The notes under the pieces were generated by a model that did not search any database, had not been told where the DNA came from, and was given only the letters and a program-made list of their open reading frames with translations. A DNA stretch of 64,000 nt from a bacterium (GTDB lineage Bacteria > JACRDZ01 > JAQUKH01): contig JAQUKH010000004.1 in the NCBI GenBank assembly GCA_028719205.1, forward strand, positions 12,436 to 76,435, written 5' to 3'. A program made the translations under genes and the position numbers. Below, one piece after another: positions 36,341-44,972 of this stretch. The first letter of the stretch is position 1. Every line of letters begins with the position of its first letter.

Positions 36341-36362
36341 TTAAAATTTCTAAAAATTTTGT

Positions 36363-36390
36363 TTGCATTATTTTAATTTAGTTTTATAAT
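36363..36390 (+). promoter_or_regulatory. promoter of parA (near-leaderless)
   Basis: TTGCAT (36363-36368), 16-base spacer, exact TATAAT (36385-36390), then 8 bases to the ATG at 36399. No Shine-Dalgarno sequence. Confidence 0.6.
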
Positions 36391-36398
36391 AACAAATT

Positions 36399-37364
36399 AT
36401 GAGGATAATTGCCATTGCGAATCAAAAAGGCGGATGCGGAAAAACGACTACGGCAATAAACCTGTCTGCCAGCCTTTCTGAGGAAAGCAGGAAAGTCCTT
36501 CTTATCGATATGGACCCGCAGGGACACGCGTCCATCGGCTTGAATATTCGCACGGAAGAACTTAAAAAAACCATGTTTGACCTTCTGGTCAGTGACCGCC
36601 GCAACCCCGTCTCGCTGGATGATATAATAATTCCTATAAATGAAAATCTGGATATCGCACCGTCAAATATCACATTAAGCGCGGTTGAACAGGTTTTAAG
36701 CGGGATTCCCGGCCGGGATAATAAACTGATCATGAAAATTAATTCAATGAAGAAATCTTATGATTATATCATTATTGACTGTCCTCCTAACATCGGTATC
36801 CTTACCTTTAACGCCCTTCGCGCAAGCCGGGAAGTAATCGTTCCCATTGAAGCAAGCTTTTTTTCTCTGCATGGTCTTGGGAAACTTGTTGAGACTATCG
36901 AACTTTTTAAAGAAACATTAAATCATCAAATTTTTATCAGAGCTCTTCCCACCATTTTTGATAAAAGGACCAAATTTTCAACTGAAGTTTTAGCGGAAAT
37001 ACAAAAATATTTCAAAGAAAACACGCTTAAAACAATAATTCATATAAATGTAAAATTAAAGGAAGCCGCGAGCTACGGCGTTCCGGTAAATAAATACGAC
37101 AGGCACTCCAGCGGCCATTATGATTATAGTAATCTGGCGGAAGAGATTGTCAAGCTTGAAGAATTTAAATACCTGAATTATTACAAAGAAATACCTGTGT
37201 CAGAAGAACAAAAAGAAACTAAACCGGCTTTATCTGATTTTTTATCAGAGGATTTTAAAAAAGAAAAAATTCCGGTTATGGGAGAGGCCAATAACAGAAT
37301 GCATCCAGCAGAAGTAATAAACGCGAATGCCCCTGTTTCCAATTCGATCTCAACAAGAAAATAA
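36399..37364 (+). CDS. ParA/Soj-family ATPase
   Basis: 321 residues. Deviant Walker A NQKGGCGKTTTAIN at residues 7-20, switch regions LLIDMDPQGHAS and YIIIDCPPN, and the later IRALPTIFDKRTKFS region are typical of ParA/Soj proteins that position chromosomes, plasmids or cell-envelope machines. No parB gene or parS-like repeat is visible beside it, so it is an orphan. Its place between a pseudopilin cluster and a second ParA-like gene suggests a job in placing a surface structure, which is inference. A C-terminal tail of about 60 residues beyond the usual fold is low-complexity. Confidence 0.88.
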   Translation: MRIIAIANQKGGCGKTTTAINLSASLSEESRKVLLIDMDPQGHASIGLNIRTEELKKTMFDLLVSDRRNPVSLDDIIIPINENLDIAPSNITLSAVEQVLSGIPGRDNKLIMKINSMKKSYDYIIIDCPPNIGILTFNALRASREVIVPIEASFFSLHGLGKLVETIELFKETLNHQIFIRALPTIFDKRTKFSTEVLAEIQKYFKENTLKTIIHINVKLKEAASYGVPVNKYDRHSSGHYDYSNLAEEIVKLEEFKYLNYYKEIPVSEEQKETKPALSDFLSEDFKKEKIPVMGEANNRMHPAEVINANAPVSNSISTRK

Positions 37365-38298
37365 ACCTTTCAGTTTTATTAACAATATGTTAAAAGAAAC
37401 TCCTGTCAATGATATAAAAGGGAATAGAAAGCTTGGAAGAGGATTAGCCGAAGTGTCCAATGTCTTCCAAACAAAAAATTTTCCTTCATTTTCCCAGAAG
37501 GAAAATAGCGTTTTAAATAATATTTTTATAACCGGTATGGCTAATAACCTTACCCGTTCATTCTTTACAAGTTATCTTACAATTGAACTCGCAAAACTCA
37601 GGCATAAGATCCTTCTTTTGGACGCGGAGTGCCTGGATCATACCCCGTCATCTTTACTTGCTAATCTTGAAACAAAACCATTAATTAATTCGTTTTATAA
37701 TAGTTTATTTCCGGGCAGGCAAAACGGTTTTTTAAGCCATCAGGTATTTTTTGACCCCGATTACTCATTTAACCTTATTTCATTAAGCTCCAAAGACAAG
37801 AGTTTTTCCAACTGGAAAAGATTCAACGAATATTTCCATCCGCAAAAAAGTAATCCTGAATTTTCAAGATCCACGGAATTAATTATTATCTCTTCCTGCC
37901 ATGACTGGCTGTTAAAAGAACTGAATGAAAACAAATTCTTCACTCCATTGGAAAATATAATAATTCTCACTTCCATAACACGTGATGAAATTATTTCCAC
38001 TTATACCCTGATAAAAAATATTTTTCACAAATTCTCAAATCAAAAGATCGGACTGGTTATCTACGGAACGGAAAAAGAAGAAACCGCGGTGCTTGCTTAT
38101 CAAAAAATACAGGAAACGATCAATAAACATTTAAATAAATCCATCTATTACTTCGGTTCCATCCCTCATACGGATGAAATGTATAAAACCTTAATGATTC
38201 ATAAACCCGCAATTCTCGACAAAGAATCATCAAATTTGTGTTACCCCATTTCTGCCTGCGCTCAGAGGATCATGAAAACTATCAGGGTTGATGATTAA
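37327..38298 (+). CDS. ParA/MinD-like protein lacking the Walker A motif
   Basis: About 323 residues, overlapping parA by 38 bases if the first ATG is used; an ATG at 37387 is a possible start. The fold is suggested by the strand-loop-helix IFITGMANNLTRSFFTSYLT (where MinD/FlhG has KGGVGKT), LAKLRHKILLLDAE (switch-like LLLDxE) and a later KIGLVIYGTEKEE resembling MinD NxxxxN strands. The P-loop lysines and glycines are gone (GMANNLTRS), so it probably cannot hydrolyse ATP. It may form an inactive partner of the adjacent ParA. Confidence 0.6.
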   Translation: MPLFPIRSQQENKPFSFINNMLKETPVNDIKGNRKLGRGLAEVSNVFQTKNFPSFSQKENSVLNNIFITGMANNLTRSFFTSYLTIELAKLRHKILLLDAECLDHTPSSLLANLETKPLINSFYNSLFPGRQNGFLSHQVFFDPDYSFNLISLSSKDKSFSNWKRFNEYFHPQKSNPEFSRSTELIIISSCHDWLLKELNENKFFTPLENIIILTSITRDEIISTYTLIKNIFHKFSNQKIGLVIYGTEKEETAVLAYQKIQETINKHLNKSIYYFGSIPHTDEMYKTLMIHKPAILDKESSNLCYPISACAQRIMKTIRVDD

Positions 38299-38384
38299 CA
38301 TATTCAAAAAATAATTTAATAACACATTGCAATATTGCCGAACTTATTATAAAATAACATATATTAAAATTTATTGGAGATAAA

Positions 38385-39074
38385 ATGAATTTTTCAGGCA
38401 AAAGCTTCTTACTCTCTATTTTGGGATTGCTTTTTTTTACCGGATGTTTTAACCATACTTTACCGACAGTTAAAAGACTGGATAAAGGCGAAAAAATCTG
38501 GGGAGCGTCTTTTGGTATCCCGATTTTTTCTTCTCAATCCTCAATTGAGGAAGATCCGCAAACACCAAACCCGGCGAAAGAATTCAGCTGGTCATTATGG
38601 TATGGTTACGGCGCAAGCTCGGATCTGGATTATTATCTCTATGTCGGAGAATTGGGCGGGGCTGGAATTCTATTTAATAATGAAATAAAGGAATCCAGCG
38701 TTTCATCAGTAGTTTTAAATTACGGGATCGGCACAGTAAACGGGATTTATGGATTTCGTCCAAGAATCGGTATAAATTACAGCGATGGGAAAGACGACGT
38801 TAAAAAACAAGTCGGATTTTTAACCGGAGTTTCCTATGACTTTAGCGGAAACGAGCCTGAACTCGTGGGAGATTACGAACTCTACGCGGGCTTGGACCAG
38901 AAGAAAGATAATCATTTTTATTTTGGACGTTTAGGCCTCCAAAAAGTTAATAAATTTTCCCATAAATTTTCCGAGATCTCTAAATGGGGCCCTCAATTTT
39001 TGTCTTATAGAGAATGGGCAAAAACACCATATCATTTAAATATAGAATCCGGTATCGGATCGATTAAAAAGTAA
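38385..39074 (+). CDS. outer-membrane lipoprotein of unknown function
   Basis: 229 residues. A signal with lipobox FTGC (residues about 19-22) predicts a lipoprotein. The mature part is rich in aromatic and alternating polar residues (YGYGASSDLDYYLYVGELGG; YELYAGLDQKKDNHFYFGRL) and may be a small beta-barrel-like structure. GGAG precedes the ATG. Its stop overlaps the start of the U32 gene (TAATG). Confidence 0.7.
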   Translation: MNFSGKSFLLSILGLLFFTGCFNHTLPTVKRLDKGEKIWGASFGIPIFSSQSSIEEDPQTPNPAKEFSWSLWYGYGASSDLDYYLYVGELGGAGILFNNEIKESSVSSVVLNYGIGTVNGIYGFRPRIGINYSDGKDDVKKQVGFLTGVSYDFSGNEPELVGDYELYAGLDQKKDNHFYFGRLGLQKVNKFSHKFSEISKWGPQFLSYREWAKTPYHLNIESGIGSIKK

Positions 39075-40876
39075 TGAAAATTGAACTTCTCGCGCCGGCA
39101 AAAAACGCGGAAACTGGTGTTGCCGCTATTAATTGCGGCGCGGACGCGGTATACATCTCTGCCGGAAAATTCGGCGCAAGAGAGAACGCGGGAAACAGCC
39201 TTCCTGATATTGAAAAACTTATACTCCACGCCCATAAATTTTATTCCCGTGTATACATCGCCTTAAATACGATTTTACGGGATGATGAACTGCCTGAAGC
39301 TCAAAAACTTATTAATGACTTATATTCAATAAATGCTGATGGCCTGATAATTCAGGATATGGGACTTCTCGAACTGGAACTCCCGCCAATTCCGCTTATA
39401 GCAAGCACCCAGATGAATAATGATTCTCTTGAAAAAATATTATTTCTTGAAAAAGCGGGTTTTAAGCGTGTTATTCTTCCGAGAGAAATGGCCCTTGAGG
39501 AAATAAAAAAGATCCGCGATAAAACAACAATAGAGCTTGAATGCTTTATCCACGGGTCGCTTTGCGTAAGTTACAGCGGACAATGCTATTTAAGCCACGC
39601 GATCGGAGGCAGAAGCGCTAACCGCGGATGCTGCGCCCAACCTTGCCGCCAGAAATATTCTCTTTGCGATAAAAACGGCAAAACTATAATAAATGGCCGG
39701 CATATTCTCTCCCTTAAGGATATGAACCGCTCCGAATACCTAAGGGATTTGATCGATGCAGGAGTTACATCTTTTAAAATAGAGGGCCGGTTAAAAGACC
39801 TGCCCTATGTGGTAAATATAACAAGCTTCTACCGTAAAAAACTTGATGAGATAATCGACGGAAAAAATATCCTGAAAAGTTCATCGGGAAAAACTTCATT
39901 TGATTTCACGCCGGATCCTTTCAAAACATTTAACCGCGGATACACAAATTACGGCATGGATGGCAGCAAAAAAGAAATGGCTTCGATCTACACCCCGAAA
40001 TCTATCGGTGAAAAGATAGGAACTGTTGAAAAAGTCCATAATTACTTATTTACGATATCAAAAGAGCACGGCCTCGTGAACGGCGACGGGATATGTTTTT
40101 TTGACGCGGATCAAAACCTCAAAGGTACTAATATTAACAAAATAGAACAGGAAAAGATCTATCCTGATAAAATGTATGATATTAAAGAAGGGCTTGTCAT
40201 TTACAGAAATTACGACCGGATGTTCATAAAAACGCTTGAAAGAGCGCCTTATAAACGAAAAATTTCCATATTTTTCACGCTGGAAGAAACCCCTGATGGT
40301 TTTAAACTAAACGCTTTAGATGAGGACGGGATTACCGGAACAGTTTCCATCCCGGCTCAAAAAATAAAAGCTGAAAAAAAAGAAATGGCAGGATCAGCTA
40401 TAAAAAATCAGCTTCTAAAATTAAATGACACAATATTTTCCTGTGAAAACATATCGATAGACTTAAAAGAAACTTACTTCATCCCCCTCTCTCTGCTGAA
40501 TCAATTAAGGCGGGAAACAATAATGAATTTATTGGAAGCCCGTGAAAAAAACAGGCCGAAACAGACAGGAAAAATTCTGGTAAATGATATCCCCTACCCC
40601 GAAAAAAATATTAATTACCTCGGAAATGTCCTGAATAAAAAGGCGGAAGCCTTTTACAACCGGCACGGCGCGAAAGTTTTAGAACCCGCCGCGGAATCAG
40701 GACTTGATATGAACGGGCGCATGGTAATGGTCACAAAATATTGCGTTAAAAAGGATTTGGATCTATGCGGGAAAGATCCTTCCGATCTATATCTTATCGG
40801 CGAAGACGGGCGGAAATATCTTCTAAAATTCATTTGTGAAAAATGTCAAATGGAAATATTCTTCCCTCAAGTTTAG
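39074..40876 (+). CDS. U32-family protein, RlhA-like (rRNA hydroxylation) or peptidase-like
   Basis: 600 residues. The U32 core is clear: MKIELLAPAKNAETGVAAIN at the start, CFIHGSLCVSYSGQCYLSHA (the iron-sulfur-type cysteines of the family, residues about 157-176), and NRGCCAQPCRQKY. The C-terminal extension has FNRGYTNYGMDG and a terminal CEKCQMEIFF pair. Length and layout fit the long YrrO/RlhA group; RlhA makes 5-hydroxycytidine in 23S rRNA of E. coli. Other U32 members act as peptidases or in tRNA and ubiquinone modification, so the substrate is uncertain. It converges on phoU with only 7 bases between. Confidence 0.82.
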   Translation: MKIELLAPAKNAETGVAAINCGADAVYISAGKFGARENAGNSLPDIEKLILHAHKFYSRVYIALNTILRDDELPEAQKLINDLYSINADGLIIQDMGLLELELPPIPLIASTQMNNDSLEKILFLEKAGFKRVILPREMALEEIKKIRDKTTIELECFIHGSLCVSYSGQCYLSHAIGGRSANRGCCAQPCRQKYSLCDKNGKTIINGRHILSLKDMNRSEYLRDLIDAGVTSFKIEGRLKDLPYVVNITSFYRKKLDEIIDGKNILKSSSGKTSFDFTPDPFKTFNRGYTNYGMDGSKKEMASIYTPKSIGEKIGTVEKVHNYLFTISKEHGLVNGDGICFFDADQNLKGTNINKIEQEKIYPDKMYDIKEGLVIYRNYDRMFIKTLERAPYKRKISIFFTLEETPDGFKLNALDEDGITGTVSIPAQKIKAEKKEMAGSAIKNQLLKLNDTIFSCENISIDLKETYFIPLSLLNQLRRETIMNLLEAREKNRPKQTGKILVNDIPYPEKNINYLGNVLNKKAEAFYNRHGAKVLEPAAESGLDMNGRMVMVTKYCVKKDLDLCGKDPSDLYLIGEDGRKYLLKFICEKCQMEIFFPQV

Positions 40877-40883
40877 TTTAAAT

Positions 40884-41549
40884 CTATTGTTGTTTCTCCA
40901 TATGATGCCGGATATCTTTCCCTAAAACCATAAAAATCACGTCTTCCGCGATGTTAGTGGCATGGTCGGCGATACGCTCCAGGTTACGGGCAATAAGAAT
41001 AAAATCAAGCGAGGATAAAACCTTAGAGGTATCATTTCTCATTACATCTTTTAAATCGTTAAAGATCTTGGACTTTAAGTCATCCACCTTATCATCTGTA
41101 AGAACAACTGTCCTTGCAAGCTCTACATCCCGGTTTATAAACGCCTTAAGGCTGTCCTGCAGCATCTTTTGTGAAATATTTGCCATATTGTCCAGATCCG
41201 GCATGGATTTCAAGTCGGAAATTTCATGCAGTTTGGAACTATTTTCAGCTATATTAACAGCCTGGTCCCCGATACGCTCAAGGTCGCTGTTGATCTTCAC
41301 AGCGGCCATAATAAACCGAAGGTCAATAGCGATCGGCTGCCTTAACGCGATTATGCGGAGGCACATTTCATCTATTTCTATATGAAGTTTATTAACCTCT
41401 TTTTCTTTCTGATATATGGAATCAATAAAATCATCCTTTTTCTTTTTAAGCGAAGCTATAGCAAGATCGATCATGGTTCCTGCAATATCACCCATATACA
41501 GAATTTTCTCTTTCAATTCCTTAAGTTCTTCTTCAAAATAACGTTCCAT
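40884..41549 (-). CDS. phoU: phosphate-signalling regulator PhoU
   Basis: 221 residues of two PhoU helical repeats. Each repeat has a metal-binding-type acidic motif (MGDIAGTMIDLAIASLKKKK and SDLERIGDQAVNIAENSSKL in the first; NLERIADHATNIAEDVIFMV in the second). PhoU restrains PhoR autophosphorylation and Pst uptake when phosphate is plentiful. It is the last gene of the phosphate block; a good AAGGAG site precedes the ATG. A palindromic repeat separates it from pstB2. Confidence 0.95.
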   Translation of the reverse strand: MERYFEEELKELKEKILYMGDIAGTMIDLAIASLKKKKDDFIDSIYQKEKEVNKLHIEIDEMCLRIIALRQPIAIDLRFIMAAVKINSDLERIGDQAVNIAENSSKLHEISDLKSMPDLDNMANISQKMLQDSLKAFINRDVELARTVVLTDDKVDDLKSKIFNDLKDVMRNDTSKVLSSLDFILIARNLERIADHATNIAEDVIFMVLGKDIRHHMEKQQ

Positions 41550-41572
41550 GGTTGCCTCTCCTTTATATTAAT

Positions 41573-41628
41573 TGTAGGGGCTTGATTTATCAAGCCCTTT
41601 CCTGGGTTCGATAAATCGAACCCCTACA
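41573..41628. repeat. 56-bp palindromic repeat between pstB2 and phoU
   Basis: Bounded by TGTAGGGG and CCCCTACA, with two hairpins inside: GGGCTTGAT/ATCAAGCCC and GGGTTCGAT/ATCGAACCC. It belongs with the elements at 27337 and 42403 by its TGTAGGGG edge. Confidence 0.8.
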
Positions 41629-41631
41629 TTT

Positions 41632-42387
41632 TTATCCAAACCTTCCTGTTATATAATCCTCCGTCCTTTTGTCCCTCGGAGCTGTAAAAATATTATTTGT
41701 ATCGTCAAACTCAATAAGCTCTCCTAAAAGCAAAAATCCGGAATAATCCGAAACCCTCGCGGCCTGCTGCATATTGTGAGTAACAATTACAATAGTATAA
41801 TCCTTTTTAAGGGTATTCATTAATTCTTCAATTTTCATAGTAGCTATCGGGTCCAATGTCGAACAGGGTTCATCCATTAAGATCACTTCAGGCTCGATAA
41901 TAATAAGCCTCGCTATACACAATTTTTGTTTTTGATCCAGTGACAGGTCCAAAGCCGAGCTATGAAGTTTATCTTTTACATCATCCCAAAGCCACGCGTC
42001 TCTTAAACATTTTTCAATTTTTTCATCCCAGATAGACTTTTCTCCAATATTATGGATCCTTAACCCATATGTCAGATTTTCATAAATACTTAACGGGAAC
42101 GGATTAGGATGTTGAAAAACCATACCAATTTTTTTACGCAATTCCGTTAAACCGATATTCTCCTGATAAATATCTTTATTATCTAAAAAGATCCGCCCTG
42201 AAATTTTAACCCCGTCAATAATATCGTTCATCCTGTTTAATGTTCGTAAAAGTGTGGATTTCCCGCAACCCGAAGGCCCTATCAAGGCTGTGATACGGTT
42301 CTCAGCGATCTCCATATTAATATTCTTCAAGGCATGGAACTGGCCATACCAGAGAGATAAATCTTTTATTTGCATTCTAATGTCCAT
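41632..42387 (-). CDS. pstB: phosphate ABC transporter ATPase PstB with altered signature motif
   Basis: 251 residues from ATG 42387 (GAGGA upstream; the longer open frame runs into a palindromic repeat and is rejected). Walker [11 protein letters not shown]-loop VFQHP (Q92), Walker B ILMDEP (E173) and H-loop VTHN (H204) are intact. The ABC signature, normally LSGGQ, reads LSLDQ at 148-152, and the following Arg pair is QKL. Its neighbour (42483-43235) has an intact signature but defective Q- and H-loops, so the two probably form a heterodimer with one good ATP site. It energises phosphate uptake with PstC2/PstA2. Confidence 0.9.
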   Translation of the reverse strand: MDIRMQIKDLSLWYGQFHALKNINMEIAENRITALIGPSGCGKSTLLRTLNRMNDIIDGVKISGRIFLDNKDIYQENIGLTELRKKIGMVFQHPNPFPLSIYENLTYGLRIHNIGEKSIWDEKIEKCLRDAWLWDDVKDKLHSSALDLSLDQKQKLCIARLIIIEPEVILMDEPCSTLDPIATMKIEELMNTLKKDYTIVIVTHNMQQAARVSDYSGFLLLGELIEFDDTNNIFTAPRDKRTEDYITGRFG

Positions 42388-42402
42388 AATATTTCCTCGT
42401 AG

Positions 42403-42478
42403 GGGCGAACCCATGTGTTCGCCCTGTGCCATACGCACAGGTTCACCTATTATGGGCAGACACATGGATCTGCCCATA
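42403..42478. repeat. three-hairpin palindromic repeat between the two pstB genes
   Basis: Three consecutive stem-loops: GGGCGAAC/GTTCGCCC (42403-42424), CCTGTGC/GCACAGG (42423-42441) and TATGGGCAGA/TCTGCCCATA (42451-42478). The stretch fills the whole gap between the two ATPase genes and would extend pstB2 in frame if the first ATG were used. Confidence 0.8.
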
Positions 42479-42482
42479 CATT

Positions 42483-43235
42483 TTACCCAAACCTTCCCGT
42501 AATATAGTCATCCGTCCTTTTATCCACAGGTATCGTAAAAACCTGCCGGCTTTGGCCATACTCGATCAGCTCGCCCATCAAAAGAAAAGCTACCTTATCG
42601 GCCACGCGAGCGGCCTGCTTTGTATTATTTGTAACTATAATTATTGTATATTTTTCCTTTAATCTGAGCATTGCTTCTTCGATCTTGGCCGTGGAGATCG
42701 GATCAAGGCTTGAACATGGTTCGTCCAGAAGAATAACCTCCGGCTGTAAAGCAAGAGTCCTTGCTATACATAACCTCTGCTTTTGCCCGCCTGATAAAGA
42801 TAATGCCGACTGATTAAGCCGGTCCTTAACCTCATCCCACAAAAATGCCTGCCGCAAACTATGTTCCACTAACTCATCTAATTTCTTTTTATAAATTATC
42901 CCGGCCAGCCTGGGCCCATAAATAATATTTTCATAAATTGACCTTGGCAATGGAACAGGCTGGGCAAAAACCATCCCTATGCGGCGCCTTAACTCAGGAA
43001 CATTTATATCAACCGAATATATATCTTTGTCATCGACAAAAATATCGCCTTCTTTTTTCGTATTATAAGTAGCATCTTCTAATCTGTTTATCAATCTTAA
43101 AAGCGTTGTCTTGCCGCTTCCAGCGGGCCCGATTATGGCAAGGATCTCATTTTTTAAAACTTCAAGATTTACTGAATTTAAAACTTTCTTGCCTTCAAAA
43201 TAAAAAGATAGATCTTTTAATAAAATTTTATTCAT
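42483..43235 (-). CDS. pstB: phosphate ABC transporter ATPase PstB with altered Q- and H-loops
   Basis: 250 residues. Walker [10 protein letters not shown], signature LSGGQ (147-151) and Walker B ILLDEP (E172) are normal. The Q-loop reads VFAQP, putting Ala91 where Gln is expected, and the H-loop reads VTNN, putting Asn203 where the switch His is expected. Both losses fall in the ATP site built on this subunit's own Walker A, paired with the partner's damaged signature. The start overlaps the pstA2 stop by 4 bases. Confidence 0.9.
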   Translation of the reverse strand: MNKILLKDLSFYFEGKKVLNSVNLEVLKNEILAIIGPAGSGKTTLLRLINRLEDATYNTKKEGDIFVDDKDIYSVDINVPELRRRIGMVFAQPVPLPRSIYENIIYGPRLAGIIYKKKLDELVEHSLRQAFLWDEVKDRLNQSALSLSGGQKQRLCIARTLALQPEVILLDEPCSSLDPISTAKIEEAMLRLKEKYTIIIVTNNTKQAARVADKVAFLLMGELIEYGQSRQVFTIPVDKRTDDYITGRFG

Positions 43236-44074
43236 TTTCCTTCTATCCTTCTGATAAAACGGTGCATGATCCAGTACGATAAAAAATTGATCATTCCTAT
43301 GGAAATGATCAAAACGCTGGCCGTAGCATAGGCATTCTTTAAAGAAATACCTTCCCTTGAAAGAATATAAAAATGTACCGACATGGTCCTCACTGAATCA
43401 AACAGGGAATTCGGCAGGCGAAGAGATGAACCAGCAGTGAATATTACCGCGGCTGTCTCCCCCACACACCGGCCGATACTTAATATTATTCCTGTCAAAA
43501 TTCCCGGAAGTGCCTGAGGAATTACAATGAAAACTATTGTCTGCCATTTAGTCCCGCCGAGCGAATAACTTACCTCACGCAGGGGTTTTGGAACCGCCTT
43601 GATCGCCTCCTCACTGGTCCTTATTATAGTCGGCAGGATCATGATCGAAAGTGTCAGGCCGCCTGAAATAATTGACCAGCCCATTTTTAATTTAATAACA
43701 AAAAGCACAAAACCAAACAATCCAAACACTATAGATGGAATACCTGCGAGGCAATCCGCTCCAAAACGGATCATCTGTGTAATCCTGTTTTCCCTTGTAT
43801 ATTCAGTTAAGTAAACAGCTGTTCCTATTCCCAAAGGCCCCGCAATGAAAACCGCCGCGAGCGTAAGCAATATTGTCCCGATGATGATCGGGAAAATTCC
43901 GCCCTCCCTGCCCATACTTTTCGGAAATTCCATAAAAAATTCTTTTGATAAACCGCCGATACCATTTTTTAGAATAAAACCAACAATATAAAAAAGTATA
44001 AAAATTGTAATAATAGTAAATATCCATAAAAATATTTTCACTATTTTTTCTATTATATTTTGATTAATACTCAT
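43232..44074 (-). CDS. pstA: phosphate ABC transporter permease PstA (system 2)
   Basis: 280 residues, six membrane helices. The coupling (EAA) loop reads EVSYSLGGTKWQTIVFIVIP near residues 165-185, and IGTAVYLTEYTRENR precedes it. N terminus IIEKIVKIFLWIFTIITIFI. Overlaps both neighbours by 4 bases, so pstC2-pstA2-pstB are coupled. Confidence 0.94.
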   Translation of the reverse strand: MSINQNIIEKIVKIFLWIFTIITIFILFYIVGFILKNGIGGLSKEFFMEFPKSMGREGGIFPIIIGTILLTLAAVFIAGPLGIGTAVYLTEYTRENRITQMIRFGADCLAGIPSIVFGLFGFVLFVIKLKMGWSIISGGLTLSIMILPTIIRTSEEAIKAVPKPLREVSYSLGGTKWQTIVFIVIPQALPGILTGIILSIGRCVGETAAVIFTAGSSLRLPNSLFDSVRTMSVHFYILSREGISLKNAYATASVLIISIGMINFLSYWIMHRFIRRIEGK

Positions 44075-44919
44075 TTTCTGACTTTCCTCTTTGTAAAAAC
44101 ATAAGCCGCTGTATTCAATATCATAATTATCACAAATAAAACCATGCCTGTTCCGAACAGCGCTTCACGATGCATACCTGTCGCATAACCTAATTCCAGC
44201 GCGATATTAGAGGTCAAGGTCCTTACAGGCTCAAGAATCGAATGTGGGATCCTTACGGCATTGCCGCTTACCATAATTACCGCCATAGTTTCGCCTACCG
44301 CGCGCCCCATCCCTAAAATAACACTCGCGATTATACCCGATCTCGCCGCGGGAATAATAACCATATAAACCGACTGCCACCTTGTCGCCCCCAATGCCAG
44401 TGAACCCTCAAGATAAGATTTTGGCACCGCGTGTAAAGCATCCAGAGAAATACTTATGACCGTGGGAAGGATCATTATAGCAAGAACCATGCTCCCCGCT
44501 AAAACCGAAAGGCCGGGGCCTCCTAAATATTCACGGATCAACGGCGCTAAGATCACAACACCAATGAACCCGTAAACTACAGACGGGATCCCCGCGAGAA
44601 GTTCGATTGCGGGTTTTAATATTCTTGCTATCTTTTTAGGGCAGAATTCCGCGAGAAAAATACTGACTGATAGGCTCAACGGCACGCCTATAATAAGAGC
44701 TCCTATTGTAATCCACACTGACCCCATGATCATGCTGAACAACCCGAACTGTTTTTGGCTCGGCGCCCAGTCAGGCGAAAAAATAAATTTTGCGAACCCT
44801 ATTTTCAAAAATATGCCTATCCCTTCCTTAAAGATAAAAACAGTGATCAATGCCAGTAAAAATAAGGCAGAACACGCAATCAAAAAGAATGTTTTTTCTA
44901 TTAATTTTTCTCTGTTCAT
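44071..44919 (-). CDS. pstC: phosphate ABC transporter permease PstC (system 2)
   Basis: 282 residues with six helices. EAA loop LEGSLALGATRWQSVYMVII; the family segment PKKIARILKPAIELLAGIPS lies in the middle. The start codon follows a GGGGGAGGT ribosome site that is the edge of a repeat element (44928-44972). Overlaps pstA2 by 4 bases. Confidence 0.95.
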   Translation of the reverse strand: MNREKLIEKTFFLIACSALFLLALITVFIFKEGIGIFLKIGFAKFIFSPDWAPSQKQFGLFSMIMGSVWITIGALIIGVPLSLSVSIFLAEFCPKKIARILKPAIELLAGIPSVVYGFIGVVILAPLIREYLGGPGLSVLAGSMVLAIMILPTVISISLDALHAVPKSYLEGSLALGATRWQSVYMVIIPAARSGIIASVILGMGRAVGETMAVIMVSGNAVRIPHSILEPVRTLTSNIALELGYATGMHREALFGTGMVLFVIIMILNTAAYVFTKRKVRK

Positions 44920-44927
44920 ATTTATTT

Positions 44928-44972
44928 ACCTCCCCCTTCCCCTCCTTACCAAGGAGGGGATTAAGGGGTGGT
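44928..44972. repeat. 45-bp palindromic repeat between pstS2 and pstC2
   Basis: Central hairpin TCCCCTCCTT-ACC-AAGGAGGGGA (44938-44960). It matches the element at 47429-47473 in inverted orientation at 43 of 45 positions. One end supplies the last codons and stop of pstS2 (44961-44963) and the other end the Shine-Dalgarno sequence of pstC2. Confidence 0.88.

Noticed and set aside
42388-42477. 30-residue N-terminal extension of pstB2
   Set aside because: The sequence is a palindromic repeat; ATG 42387 has a ribosome site and matches the PstB family start.
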